From Theobroma cacao (lineage: Eukaryota > Streptophyta > Magnoliopsida > Malvales > Malvaceae): 64,000 bases of DNA. Positions 23,346-34,445 of the stretch are shown one piece after another (position 1 is the first letter of the stretch; each line of letters begins with the position of its first letter). The notes under the pieces were generated by a model. It was not told where the DNA came from. It did no database searches and worked only from the letters and a program-made list of their open reading frames with translations. Both the position numbers and the translations under genes were made by a program. The DNA is taken from contig NC_030850.1 in NCBI RefSeq assembly GCF_000208745.1, positions 31,616,399 through 31,680,398 of the forward strand, written 5' to 3'.

Positions 23346-25920
23346 TCATAAGGCACCATCAAAGATGGTGGACAACAATAGTCCTTGTACAAACTCGCAC
23401 CTCTTTGCCTTCTCCAAGTGCTCCTTATCTGACAGAGGGGGTGGTTGAACATCTCTGTCCACCGGAAGACTATCATGGATAAAAAGGAGAAAGAAAAAGT
23501 AAAACCATATCCTGATATCATTTAAAGCAGAAGGCAAAGCATTCTTATATGTCTCAAAAGTTATGAAGCAAGCGAAATCAGTTAGAAAATAACACACTTA
23601 AAACTTGCTATCAGCCTTGCATTAAGTCAGATAAAATGGAAGCAAAACCTCAAAAAGACATCATTTCCATTCTTGTTTCCCACCAACTGTTGTTGGTTCT
23701 TTTTCTTGTCCAGTCAATGTGATTAAAGTGTGTAGTCATTTGTTTAAGCTACAAAACTTATAAAAACAAAAATTTTCTTTGTCATTCTTATTTTTTCATG
23801 ATTATTTTCACATGTACTACACATCTTTACCATTTAAAATAAATAGCATAATCATGCTGTTATAGCTCAGTTTCCAAAAGATTTAGCATTAGCTCAACCA
23901 CATGGAAGAGGGCTAGGAACATGAATCATGAACACAATACCTTAAACACATGATAGAATAACTTACTTTTCTAACATATTCACATCTGAGCCTTTCTCTT
24001 CCAAGGTTGCTTCAGTAGAAGAGGCAGACTTTACACTTTCAGACGAATAAGCTGGAGGTACGTACGAAAGAAATGAAAGCACTGGGTCGGGTGCTGTATT
24101 GGAGGAAGAAAGTGAAGACCATGACCTGGCAAGAAGAGATTGATAATGTGCATCATGCAACTCCTTTCTCAAGGAAAGAGTTGAATACGAGTCGCCTTTA
24201 CAAAATTTTAATTTGTGGTTGCTGTAATCACTGGTCAAGGGACACAGGTCATAAACCTCAAAGCATCATCATGGTCACACAAACAAAATTACAAATTAAA
24301 GGGACTTTTTGAGAGATTCCTTAGAAGAAAGTAGTGGAGGTGAGAAACCTTTCACACACAATGACATAACCTACAATAGGAAAATGAGTTAAAAAAGAAA
24401 GAAAATAAAAAAGAGAAGTGACATCTTCAACTCATATGAAATAAAAGGATATCTTGAAAGGATTCCCATGCTGTGTTGTTATGTGGTCAACCATGTTCAT
24501 CCCTACCCTCAAAGTACAGACAGGACATACCTGCGCAATTATAAGCAACATCGAATTACTTATTTTAAACATCATTTGCCTCTAAAGTGCAATTAAAATC
24601 AAGCTATCTAGAATTATTCTGAGATTCGATAAGAATACTTCCTTTTGGTGAGTTTCACATTGCATTTGCTCTTCTTAAACAAAAGACCACATATTATGTA
24701 ATGAGGCATATTTAGGAAACGTTCTATAAGCTAGAATATACCCTGACAACGTATAAAGCCCCAATTCCCGCCAATAGGCAAACTCACACACAATGAGAGA
24801 GGGAGAGAGAGAATATGCTCTGACACTTTAACTTCAATCAATGAAACCAAAGAAGGGAAAACAAAAGGAGCTCTAGAATATTAAGAATGAATGTCAGTTT
24901 CGTAAAAGAAAATGTGCATAATAGTAAAAACAGAATCCAGTGAAGCCAAAAACAAATTTTATCCAGTAGCCCTAGCAATCATCCATACAATACCGTGACA
25001 GAAGAAAATACAAGCCATATAATTGAGCAATCTGGATAAAGTCAATACACACTTCTCAAGCGTATGTGAGTCAGACTGTGTAAACAAGAACACTTTGAGC
25101 CAGACAAAAATGCAAGATGGTGGAAAATATTGCACATAAAGAAAATAACAAGTTCATAAAATGATACACAAAAGAGTGGTAATGCTGAAAAGAAGGGTGG
25201 GAAAAGATTTGAGAATTCCAGTTATGATAGCATGTGTTCATCAATCCAAGCTTTCCAGGTTGATTACCAAACAACTTCAAATGCCTTTCATCTTCCCCCC
25301 AAGTGGCAAACACATAGCATTAAAAGAAGGATCAGTACAGTCGAAGTTCATATAGCTGAGATTCAAGGCATTCTTGTGCTGAGTCAACTTATGCACTGCT
25401 AGTAAAAGATTCCTTCATATCTAACTATTATTCACAATTACTAAAGTAAAGCATGTCCAGGAAGAGCAAAAACATACTTTAAGTATCAATTCTAACAATC
25501 TTTCCAAAAATAACAAACTTTTATGCCAAACAAGAAATTCAGAAGGGAAGTACGTACCCCATAGTTAGCTTCAAGATGATGCTCCTCGTCAATATGGCAG
25601 CACAATCCAAGTAAATCAAAATCCTCAGAACAATATGGGCAGGGATATTCTGTTTTCAATTCATCGTCTTCTTCAATCTCTTCAAAATCATTACAACGAT
25701 CTGCTTCCAAAAAGAACAACACCCCATTTCACTAACCATCCCAAATCCAGAAAAAAAAAAACGCCCCACAATGAAAACAAAAGAAGTAAAAGGAAAAAGA
25801 AAGAAAGAAAGAAACTGTTTTTTTTTAATTAAATAAAAACTAACCACTTTGGGATTTAAGAGTGGATTGATAGCTCCTTGATGAAGCTGAGAAACCAAAG
25901 CTCCAAGTATCATCCTCCAT
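23346..25920 (-). CDS. DI19: Di19-type drought-responsive zinc-finger protein
   Basis: Five coding exons on the minus strand: 25920-25845, 25700-25558, 24530-24453, 24223-23967, 23469-23346. They total 678 nt, or 225 aa, in the family size range. The N-terminus is MEDDTWSFGFSASSRSYQST. Two atypical C2H2 fingers follow: YPCPYCSEDFDLLGLCCHIDEEHHLEA and VCPVCTLRVGMNMVDHITTQHG. Then come GDSYSTLSLRKELHDAHYQSLL and the C-terminal Di19 box KRCEFVQGLLLSTIFDGAL. Di19 proteins are nuclear, drought- or salt-responsive factors in Arabidopsis and bind stress-gene promoters. The intron between exons 3 and 4 is AT-AC (see separate entry); the other introns are GT-AG. The open frame continues upstream of the chosen ATG to another ATG at 26136, which would add 72 residues; the shorter start matches the family N-terminus. 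Confidence 0.92.
24224..24452 (-). other. AT-AC (U12-type) intron in Di19
   Basis: On the minus strand the intron opens ATATCCTTTT, the consensus U12 AT-AC donor, and ends GATTAC. The sequence CCCTTGAC (branch A at 24235), 11 bases before the end, matches the U12 branch-site consensus TCCTTRAC at 7 of 8 positions. Splicing here joins ...TTQHGNPFK to SNHKLKFCKGDSYSTL in phase 0. No GT donor or AG acceptor nearby gives the family's reading frame. The intron is 229 bases. Confidence 0.88.
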
Positions 25921-26372
25921 TGAAATTAGATCACTGTCTAAAACTGCAGCTGCCTTTTGTTTGTAAAAGCAAAAGTATCTTGGAACACGGGTGCTTCTTA
26001 GATTTCCTTCTTGCTTTCTGGCTAGGGGCAAAGAGCGAGTTAAATGGGGGAGGAAGTGAAGTTCGGGGAACAAACTGGGAAACTTTTCGTTTGCCCTTTT
26101 CAAGGTTGTAAAGAGAGCTGGATTCTTAGCGAACACGAATTCCGACTTCTGAAATGACCAGCAACTCCCGCGTATTTTTCAGGAACTACACTCAACAACC
26201 TTCTTGTAAAAGCACCCTTCCGGATTAAGTATTTTAATTACATTTTTGTCCGTTAAAGTTTGAGGTTTTTACGGAACTGTCAAATTCAGATCCGTTTTAT
26301 GGAAATGCGGGTACCGACCGGGGCTTTTCTTGTCTTTTTCACTTCTCTTTTGTTTCTTGCTTTTCCTTAATA
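25921..26372. other. Di19 leader and upstream flank
   Basis: The minus-strand leader of Di19 probably lies in 25921-26130. No other gene is seen. Confidence 0.45.
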
Positions 26373-27098
26373 TAGTGTTTGATACGGATAAGTGAGATCA
26401 TATTTTTTATAATGTGTTTAATTAAATTATATTATAATATTTATTTTGTAACAGAATACTATGACGTAAGATTGTATTACAATTATATTACAATCAAGAG
26501 ATGTAATATAATTATAGTTCAAAATCAATGCAATCACATTATATTGTACTCTGTAATGTTCTTAAAAACACTTTTACCTTTCAACTTTATTATCTTGTTA
26601 AAAATATTTTGTAACGTTATAATTAAAATAAAATATATAATATAAAAATTAAAAATTAAAATAAAATAAAATATAAGAAATTAAAATTTATATAATATAG
26701 GTAAAANNNNNNNNNNNNNNNNNNNNNNNNNNNNNNNNNNNNNNNNNNNNNNNNNNNNNNNNNNNNNNNNNNNNNNTATAATAAGAAATAAAAATAAAAT
26801 ATATGATATTAAAAATATATTTAAGAGATGATATTATATAAAAATTAATAATAAAAAACACAAGTATATTAAACTTACATTTTAATAAATAGGGATAATT
26901 TTAAAAATTAACATTACATTCTCAGTAAAATACTTGTAAACTAAACGCTGCAATGTTATCTTTCTGCATTTTAATCATTATTTTACTTGTATACCAAACA
27001 CTGTAACGTTATTTTCCTTGGAATCACGTTGCTTGCAATCATATTACTTACAATCACATTATCTGTAATTGCATTGAATTGTAAAGTACCAAACACTA
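26373..27098. mobile_element. Probable MITE with TAGTGTTTGRTAC ends, interrupted by an N gap
   Basis: The left end is TAGTGTTTGATAC and the right end, reverse-complemented, is TAGTGTTTGGTAC. Subterminal repeats such as CAATCACATTAT occur near both ends. The flanking 8-mers ccttaata and cctaaaaa match at 6 of 8 positions, so the duplication is only suggestive. No coding capacity is visible. The unsequenced gap at 26707-26776 lies inside, so true length is unknown. Confidence 0.55.
26707..26776. other. Assembly gap (70 N)
   Basis: A run of 70 undetermined bases within AT-rich repetitive DNA. Confidence 1.
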
Positions 27099-28525
27099 CC
27101 TAAAAAAAAAGTCATTTCCTTGTACTATTTTCGTTTTACTGAAAGAATAGCAAAAGAATGTTGATTTGATTGGAGATGGGTGAAAATTTAGTTGATTTGA
27201 TTGGTTCAAATGATTCGGATCGAAAATTTTGAAAATTAAATTAATTAAATTTTTATAAAAAGTAATTTAAATTGATAATACTCGAAATTAACACAATACG
27301 GTCCATTATAACTATTTTCAACATTTTTCTCAACAACTTTAGATAACGTTATTGAAGAAAAAGATAAGTAGAACTATTCATGTCCGTATTTTAATCAAAA
27401 TAAATTTAACCTACAGAGAGTTTTAACATGTAAATAGGAAAAAAGTATATCCCACCAACTGACATGGAGTACCGAATAATGAAATAAACACAACATAACA
27501 TTTCAACACAATATATAATACAAGCCAGCTAAATAAAAATAAGCTAGCTTAAAGGAAAGAACATAAAGTCTTTCATAAAACTTCTCATAGGAATTGCATT
27601 TCAACAACATTCTTCAAAGATGGACCTTCCATAGCTTTACACACATTCCCTTGACATGTTAAAAAAGAAAAATTCTAATTAGTATAAATTTTAGATTAAA
27701 ACAAATTAAATATTTTCTAAATGCATATATTCATACTATCTAAAATTACCTCAAATAGTCAAATACACCTCTTCATTAATCAATTATAAGGTCCAATGCA
27801 ACTTCTAACAAATCGAAAAATATATAAACAAAGATAACAAAAAGTAAGCTTTAAACAAATAACTAAAAAAAAGTGCAAGAATTGAAAAAAAATTGAAATG
27901 ATAGTACAAATAAAATAATATCTCAAATACTAAAAAAACCTATGTACTCGTCTTTTATTACATCAAAAAGAGCTCTTAAACTTTAATTTGTACTCAAATA
28001 ATTTCTTAACTCTAATATAAATTTAACCGTGTTAAATTCATTGTTAGCGAACATTTTATGCTCACATGACATATAACTTACCTAATTAATAAGAAATTTG
28101 GTTAATGAATTTGATAATTTAAGTCAAATTAAGTCTAAAAGTAAATATTATTTTGTTATATTATTTTTTAACTAATACCTGGATCCACCGGTAAGCCCAA
28201 ACAAAACCCAAAGTCTATCCAAACAACGGCCCAACTACTGGACCTTGGCCCTTTTAATTTGATGATCTGTTTGTTTGGGTGCCGTCCAGTAACCAGTTGG
28301 CCCAGGTGTACGGAACGAGGAAAGTAGCGTCCATTTGTCCCAGCAAACTGATTCTGGAGAGGGATCTGTAATTCAATTCAAAGCTTTTACCATCTTCAAC
28401 CGTTCCCTCTCTCACTTTCTCATCCCTTAAAAGAATTCCCAATTTCCTTCTAAATCGTCCTCTTTCACGTTCATTTCTTTTCCGATTTCCCAACAAAAAC
28501 CGTTAGCATTCTTTTTTTTTCCCCA
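27099..28525. other. AT-rich intergenic region, then SYP4 promoter and leader
   Basis: 27099-28200 is AT-rich with no supported gene. 28240-28525 is more balanced and CT-rich toward the end, as expected for a promoter and 5' UTR of the downstream syntaxin gene. Confidence 0.5.
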
Positions 28526-30617
28526 ATGGCAACTAGAAACCGGACCGTCCAGTACAAAAAGCACAGAGACGCATTAAAGAGCGTTCGAGCTCCTCTCTCT
28601 TCCTCAGCGTCCGGTTCCGGTGGTCCGGTTATTGAAATGGTTAACGCTTCTTTCCTTCGCTCCAATCGTCCCTCTTACACTCCTCTCAGCACCGAAGAAG
28701 ACCCTGGTCCTTCAAGGTAACTACCTCTCCTTTTCTTTTCTTTTCTCTTTTTTTTCCTGTTGAATTTATTTCTATGTTTCCTCAATAATTATAAATTTTC
28801 TTTTGTTTTTTTATTTGTTGCAGTAGTGGTGCCTTTACGATAGGTTTGCCGCCGGTTTGGATTGACGATTCGGAAGAAATAGCGGCAAATATTCAACGAG
28901 CTAAGGTCAAGATGGCGGAGTTAGTCAAAGCTCATTCCAAGGCTTTAATGCCTTCATTTGGAGACGGCAAAGAAGATCAACGCGCGATTGAGGGTTTAAC
29001 CAAAGAAATTACAGATCTATTAAGGAAATCAGAAAAGAGATTGCAAAAGCTGTCGAGCAACGGATCGTCCGAGGATTCCAATCTCAGAAAAAATGTGCAG
29101 GTAATTAACGATAATTCTATTGTTCTCGAACAATGTTGATTATTTATAGCTTCAAATTTAGATAATGTGAATTTGGTTTAATTAAATTTCTGGTTATTTA
29201 TTAATTGAGTTCCTTCTCTATATCTAATCCGTATTATTCTAAAATTCCTCTTGTGAGCAGCGTTCACTTGCGACTGACCTTCAGAGCCTGTCCATGGACT
29301 TGCGGCGAAAACAGTCAACTTATTTGAGACGGCTGCAGCAGCAAAAAGAGGTTTGTTTTGATTGATATTTGGTTAGTTTGTTAATCTCTATGAAGCTTTC
29401 TGTTACTCTGTTTTTTTATGCACTACTTAACTTTGTATGTATATTTGTTTTGTTGTGTAGGGACAGGATGGTGTTGACTTGGAGTTGAACTTGAATGAGA
29501 ACAGAAATAGATTAGAAGATAGTGAATTCAGTGACGTGGTAATGTCATTTTCTTATTTGTACTTTCGATTGGAACTATTTCTTTAGGTGAATTGATTTCT
29601 ATAATTAGGATTTAGGTGTTAAGGGATTTCAATTTATGCTGCAAAGTGGGTGATGTGGTGTAGAAATGTAGATTGGAAGGATGCCAAACTCAACTGAAGC
29701 ATAATTTATGGTGGATACTTTTGGAATTGGAGTATGCTTGAACAAAGTTCACCTGTTTTGTAAATGTTATGGCATATAATAGATTGCAAGGCCTGAATCA
29801 TTTATGATTCAATGCAACCAGTTCTATGGTCTAGTATATATAATATGATGGTTGACTAATGCAGGGTTTTAATGAGCACCAAATGAGCAAGCTGAAGCAG
29901 AGTGAGTTTTCAACCCTAGAAAGGGAGAGAGAAATCACTCAGGTATCTAGATGCATGTTGTTTATTGTTTCAATGGTAGTTCTCTTCTGATGAATATGGT
30001 CATTTTGTAGGTTGTCAAGTCAGTAAATGAGCTTGCTCAAATTATGAAAGATCTCTCAGTCCTTGTGATAGACCAGGTTTGAGACGCATCCTAGTATTAT
30101 GCTATTAATTGTGGTTGATTGATACTGGCTGATTGGTATCTAATATCTTCTATCAGGGCACGATTGTCGATCGGATAGACTACAATATCCAAAACGTAGC
30201 TACATCTGTCGAGGAGGGCTTCAAACAGCTCCAGAAGGTTCTCTATTTCTTCGTCTCATTCACTCACCCATTCATTACACACACACACAGACAAACTCAT
30301 CACTTATATTTCAGGAGATATTTTATGAACCATTTCCCCTTCCAAAACCCCTGGATATCACAGACCACCTGTCCTCATTTGGTATAAGATTTCTTTTGAA
30401 CTTAATGTATGTGGCGTGTGCATTAGTTGCTGTGGCAGTCCTTAGGTTATTGTGATTTTGGCTTCGGAATTAGGTTTAAGACAATCATGTTGAGTATTTG
30501 AAATTGCAGGCTGAGCGAACACAGAAGAAGGGAGGAATGGTGATGTGTGCAACAGTGCTTGTAATTTTATGCTTCATCATGATAGTCCTTTTGGTCCTCA
30601 AAGAGTTATTCTTGTGA
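28526..30617 (+). CDS. SYP43: Syntaxin of the SYP4 group (TGN t-SNARE, SYP42/43-like)
   Basis: Eight coding exons: 28526-28716, 28824-29100, 29261-29350, 29461-29538, 29865-29942, 30011-30076, 30157-30237, 30510-30617. They total 969 nt, or 322 aa, the same length as Arabidopsis SYP41. All introns are GT-AG and phase-consistent. The N-terminus MATRNRTVQYKKHRD is the SYP4 signature. It is followed by an Habc-like helical region (KMAELVKAHSKALMPSFGDGKEDQ, LRKNVQRSLATDLQSLSM) and a Qa-SNARE motif containing DLSVLVIDQGTIVDRIDYNI, with the zero-layer glutamine in IDQ. A C-terminal membrane anchor of about 20 residues (VMCATVLVILCFIMIVLLVL) ends the protein. SYP4 proteins are Tlg2-like Qa-SNAREs at the trans-Golgi network and act in secretory and vacuolar traffic. 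The N-terminal half resembles SYP43/SYP42 more than SYP41; paralogue assignment is tentative. Confidence 0.95.
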
Positions 30618-31734
30618 TCATATTATCATACAGTACTGACAGCAGCTTAGCATCCTAGTTTGACATGATTCATCAGGTATATATTCAGATCGGGGAACCA
30701 CCAATGATTTTCTTGAGAATGATCCTGATAGGACTCATAAACTAACATTGGTTGTGGGGAATTTGTACATAGTTTTGTATCACACTTTTTTCTCAGAAGT
30801 TTGTGTAGAGGTCATTCTAGAGAACTTTTTCAAATAGGTGCCTGGGAATTAGATTGTCAAAAGTTCCTTTCACATTGTAATGAGGTGATTTTTACGTGTA
30901 ACAAGACAAATTTGTGCGGATATCTCAAAGTAATGAAAAGCAGAAGGCATACAGGGGTTGTTATGAACTCTTGATATTCTAGTGGCACGATTCTGCTCTC
31001 CCTCCCATATTTGAGGCAGAACTACATGTTTCTAGAATAGGATTAATATTTACCTATGGGTAGCATAAACATGGAAAAAGTTTTTGTATTATATTTTTGG
31101 ACTGAAGCCTGTTAACAGACCAAATTGCTCCTGAGCCAGGCCCTCTTAGGCGTCCACCTCTATCCGTGCGTATTCTAGTATGGAAGCATGATTCTACGAT
31201 ATGGTAGATGTACTGGTATGTGGGACTTGGTCAGGAAATTTTCTGTTTTAGCTTGAGCAGAGGTCTATATTGGGGTCTTTTCAAGTTTTAGTTGAAAAGC
31301 TTAAGCTTATATATATGTAAGACAACTAAGTGAACATTGCACTGTCACGCCCTAAGGTTCGACAAATAAAACTGTCAAGTTCATCTCCGTTTTAATTAAT
31401 AAAATAATATAAACTGTCAAGTTCTATCTTCATTGTCTGCAAAAAGTACAAGAATCCTAACTATAAAAGGCATGATTTGCTTAACTGCTAAAGCATAAAT
31501 ACAACGGGTAAATATTTTATGACCACGGTTCCACTGTAACGATCATGTTTAAATATATATATATTCGTCATTATTAATAGTAAATGAATATTTACGAAGA
31601 GTAATATGGAAAATAATAAATAGTATAAACATATGCTCATTGAATTTATCATAAATAAATGAATAATATGTAGAAAACACGCTTGTGATCATTACTCCAG
31701 AAATTATAGATATTTATCTATAATAAGTGTCGAA
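30618..31734. other. SYP4 3' region and spacer
   Basis: Probable 3' UTR followed by AT-rich spacer. A possible LTR-like start (TGTCACGCCC at about 31343) has no partner. The last bases hold the left copy of a 27-bp direct repeat described separately. Confidence 0.45.
31703..31729 (+). repeat. Left copy of 27-bp direct repeat flanking the shuffled block
   Basis: The core TATTTATCTATAATAAGTG (31711-31729) matches 34006-34024 with a single change, and similarity extends leftward through 'attata'. The two copies sit immediately outside the rearranged duplicate (31735-33995). Confidence 0.65.
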
Positions 31735-31905
31735 AAGCGTGGGGATTTTTTTGAAGAAAAGATTCTTTACTTACTAACAACGGGCGAGTCCATCTCTAAT
31801 CCTATGATATCAAGAAGCTTAAGTCCATCCAATTCAGGCATATGTAAATCGCATATGACAATATCAAATCTTTCTTTGTCTTCTCGAAGCAAAGCAAGGG
31901 CGTCC
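31735..31905 (-). pseudogene. Inverted fragment of type-B response regulator (receiver exon 2)
   Basis: This is an inverted, diverged copy of 34893-35066. On the minus strand it carries the DNA for the receiver-domain exon (segment [24 protein letters not shown] and onward) plus the start of the following intron. It lacks the rest of the gene and is a fragment. It is immediately followed by a directly oriented fragment of the same gene's last exon. Confidence 0.85.
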
Positions 31906-31919
31906 TTAAAACTTTTGCC

Positions 31920-32630
31920 TTTTTTGAGCAAGCTTCTTCAATTCACCAGTACAACCCACTGTCGCTTCGTGTCATCTACTTCCACTGCAAAATCTCATGG
32001 CACCACAGTAATGTAGATTTGGGAGAGCAAATGAAAATTTTAGTACAGGTCCAAATGATCATCAAGGGAGCAATATTTTTGACACAATGGTTTCAGACTC
32101 AAGTCGCTGTCTCCCAACTGAATTCTCCTCGCATGATCTGTCTCGAACAAACTTGTTATACCATAAAGATTTTGCTGGCTGTGTTGCCATCTCGAATGAA
32201 GAATACTTTTACAGAAACGGAGGAAAACGTGATTGAGCTTTCAAACCATCCTCGAGCTGTAGATGAGTTGATATATGAGCCCTCCTTTCTGGTCAGACAA
32301 TTTGATCAGGAAGACATCTTTCGTGGACCATTTGTATAGGTTAGCTTTTAACATTCAGTACTTCCACTAGTTCTTTTTGGTGATTATGAATCTAATCAAA
32401 GCAATAGTTAATAATACTTATTTACGTTTATTATGGTCTTTTGTAGCAAAAGGTTGCAGTCATTGGATATCTTATATCAGTCCAACCCTGACAGCTAGCC
32501 GTAAAAGTTTCTTCTCCATAGAAGATCATCCTAGTAATCTCTCTCTCTCTATCTCTCTCTCTCTCTCTCATGTACTTGTCGTGCAGTTCTCTCTTGTTTT
32601 AGTCAGACAGAAGATTAGATTCCAAATTTT
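31920..32630 (+). pseudogene. Broken copy of the response-regulator last exon and 3' UTR
   Basis: A direct copy of about 35889-36592. Compared with the intact gene it lacks about 13 bases after CACCAG, has TCA changed to TAA at 32009-32011, and has an extra A in the GGAGGAAAACGTG segment that shifts the frame. The C-terminal residues ([19 protein letters not shown]) are still readable just before 32338. The copy has no upstream receiver or DNA-binding exons in correct order. A (CT)n tract at about 32538-32570 is expanded relative to the source. Confidence 0.88.
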
Positions 32631-32635
32631 CTTCT

Positions 32636-33995
32636 TGTGCAGGAGCTGGGGCTGGAGTTGGAGTTTGGGGTTGAGAAAGTGATGTGTTGAGGAGAGAAAC
32701 TGAAATGAAAAAGAAGGTGAAGATGATGCGATGGAGTTTCTTATCAGCCATGGTATTGTCAGAGAAACTTCAGAGAGAAATGAATTGCTGTAGGAATTCA
32801 AAGAGGGAGTTGGCTTTGGTCAGGGGATGGGCTTAAAGAAATGGAAATGATGAATGTTTGTGGAGTGCCGGCTCTGTTTCTTTTCTTCTTCCTTGCAACT
32901 GTGCTGGCATCAGCCAAGCAAAGAGCGAACTGGTCTTGGCTTTCTTCTTTCATTTCTCTTCTTCTACATTTATTTTTATTTATTTATTTCCCTTTATTTT
33001 CAAAAGAGTAGGTTTTACATGTCTTGACTCTTCTTCTAATGATCAAAGATTTAATTTGGAGATTTAAATTCGAATTTGGAAAATGAAAGTTACGAAATAA
33101 CATAAAGAAATACTAGTTTACCTTTCTTTTATTCTTATAGTATATGCAAAAGAAATATATCTGGTTGTTTGACATTTTAAACAAGAGAAGAGACCAGTTA
33201 AAGTTCGAACAGCGGAGACGTGTGGACCCATGACCCTTCCCGCCCGGTTGGTGACTCATTCTCTTGAATTTGTGGGCCTTTCAGCCTTTTTCCTTCCATT
33301 TCCTCAAAGCCCATTTAACTTTTTTTACCAGAAAAGGAAATTATAGAAATACAGTGAATTTGTCTATACTTGTTGTCTTCTTGCGGTTGCATGTCCGGCC
33401 TTTTCCTAATTTATCGCTTCATCCTTCCCATCCGTTATTATTAAATTTGGTCATTAACATTCAAATATCTAAATCTAAATTTGTTCAAATTGAATTGAAG
33501 AGGTAGTTAAGATTCGAATTTTATTCCAACTTCATATCAATTACATACTGAAATTCAAACTTAAACCAATTATCCAAATTATTAAAAAACAAACTCGACC
33601 CAACACTAGTGTTAAATTTATACATTTATTCAAGTCAATATTAAATATTTAAACTCATACATTTCATTTTTCAAAACAAAAGTAATTAAAAACTTAAAGT
33701 CTAAATTAATGTTAAACAATTTGTAAATTCTATAATAAACAATTCATGGACAATAGGCTATTCAAAAACAAAAGCAACCATTTTATATTACACCATTTGA
33801 AATTTTCAGTTTTATTAATTTGTATGTTGATCGTATGAAATGTGAGTAGTTAACACTAACAATTTATTTTTTTTAAAAACAATGAAGTAACTTAATTAAT
33901 ACTATGGTGATCATGATTATCATATTGATAATATATATTAGCATGTGTTTTGGAGTAAAGAAAACTATCACAATTAATTTGTGTCATAGTTCTAC
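32636..33995 (-). pseudogene. Truncated copy of the COBRA-like gene start and upstream region
   Basis: A copy of about 39508-40870. On the minus strand it starts at ATG 32751 and encodes the signal peptide ([20 protein letters not shown]) and the Pro/Ala-rich start. It then runs directly into response-regulator 3' sequence and stops after about 50 codons. The rest of 32752-33995 is the duplicated upstream (promoter) region. The 2.9 kb separating these two sources in the intact locus is absent here. Confidence 0.88.
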
Positions 33996-34005
33996 ATATT
34001 ATAAA

Positions 34006-34024
34006 TATTTATCTATAATAAATG
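34006..34024 (+). repeat. Right copy of direct repeat flanking the shuffled block
   Basis: TATTTATCTATAATAAATG, one mismatch from the core at 31711-31729. It lies directly after the end of similarity to the COBRA-like upstream region. Confidence 0.65.
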
Positions 34025-34445
34025 TTTTTTTTTTTTTTATAACTGATATGAATGTTAATAAAATGAAGGACCCTAGATTTTTTTGCTACCTCCTTGGAGG
34101 GAATACCGGATATCTTCTATTTGAAAGTTGAATATAGGGTTAGAAATGTCTAGATTTCATCCTCGCCTTGTTTAACAAACCAAACAAACCCTAAACAGAC
34201 GCTATCCTGATTGCCTCATTCAATGGTTCAGGGGGAAAAGCAAACAAAATTATTCAACCACCCCAGTATATATCAGAAGAAAGTTTTAAGGAAAAAACAA
34301 TGGAGATTATTACGCAGATACACTTATCCGAGATGTAGAGTGAACAAAGTTTGGTCACCGGCTTCTTGTTACTAGTTTACATTTACAGTGTCTATTTCTG
34401 TTTTTTTATTCCCATAAGTTTATTATTGGATAGTTGTTTCGATTA
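34025..34445. other. Response-regulator promoter and leader
   Basis: Upstream region of the type-B response regulator. A TATATAT motif is at about 34267. A 12-codon upstream ORF (34300-34338) begins in what would be the 5' UTR. Confidence 0.5.

Noticed and set aside
31343..31560. Possible solo LTR beginning TGTCACGCCC
   Set aside because: No matching CA end, no target duplication and no second LTR.
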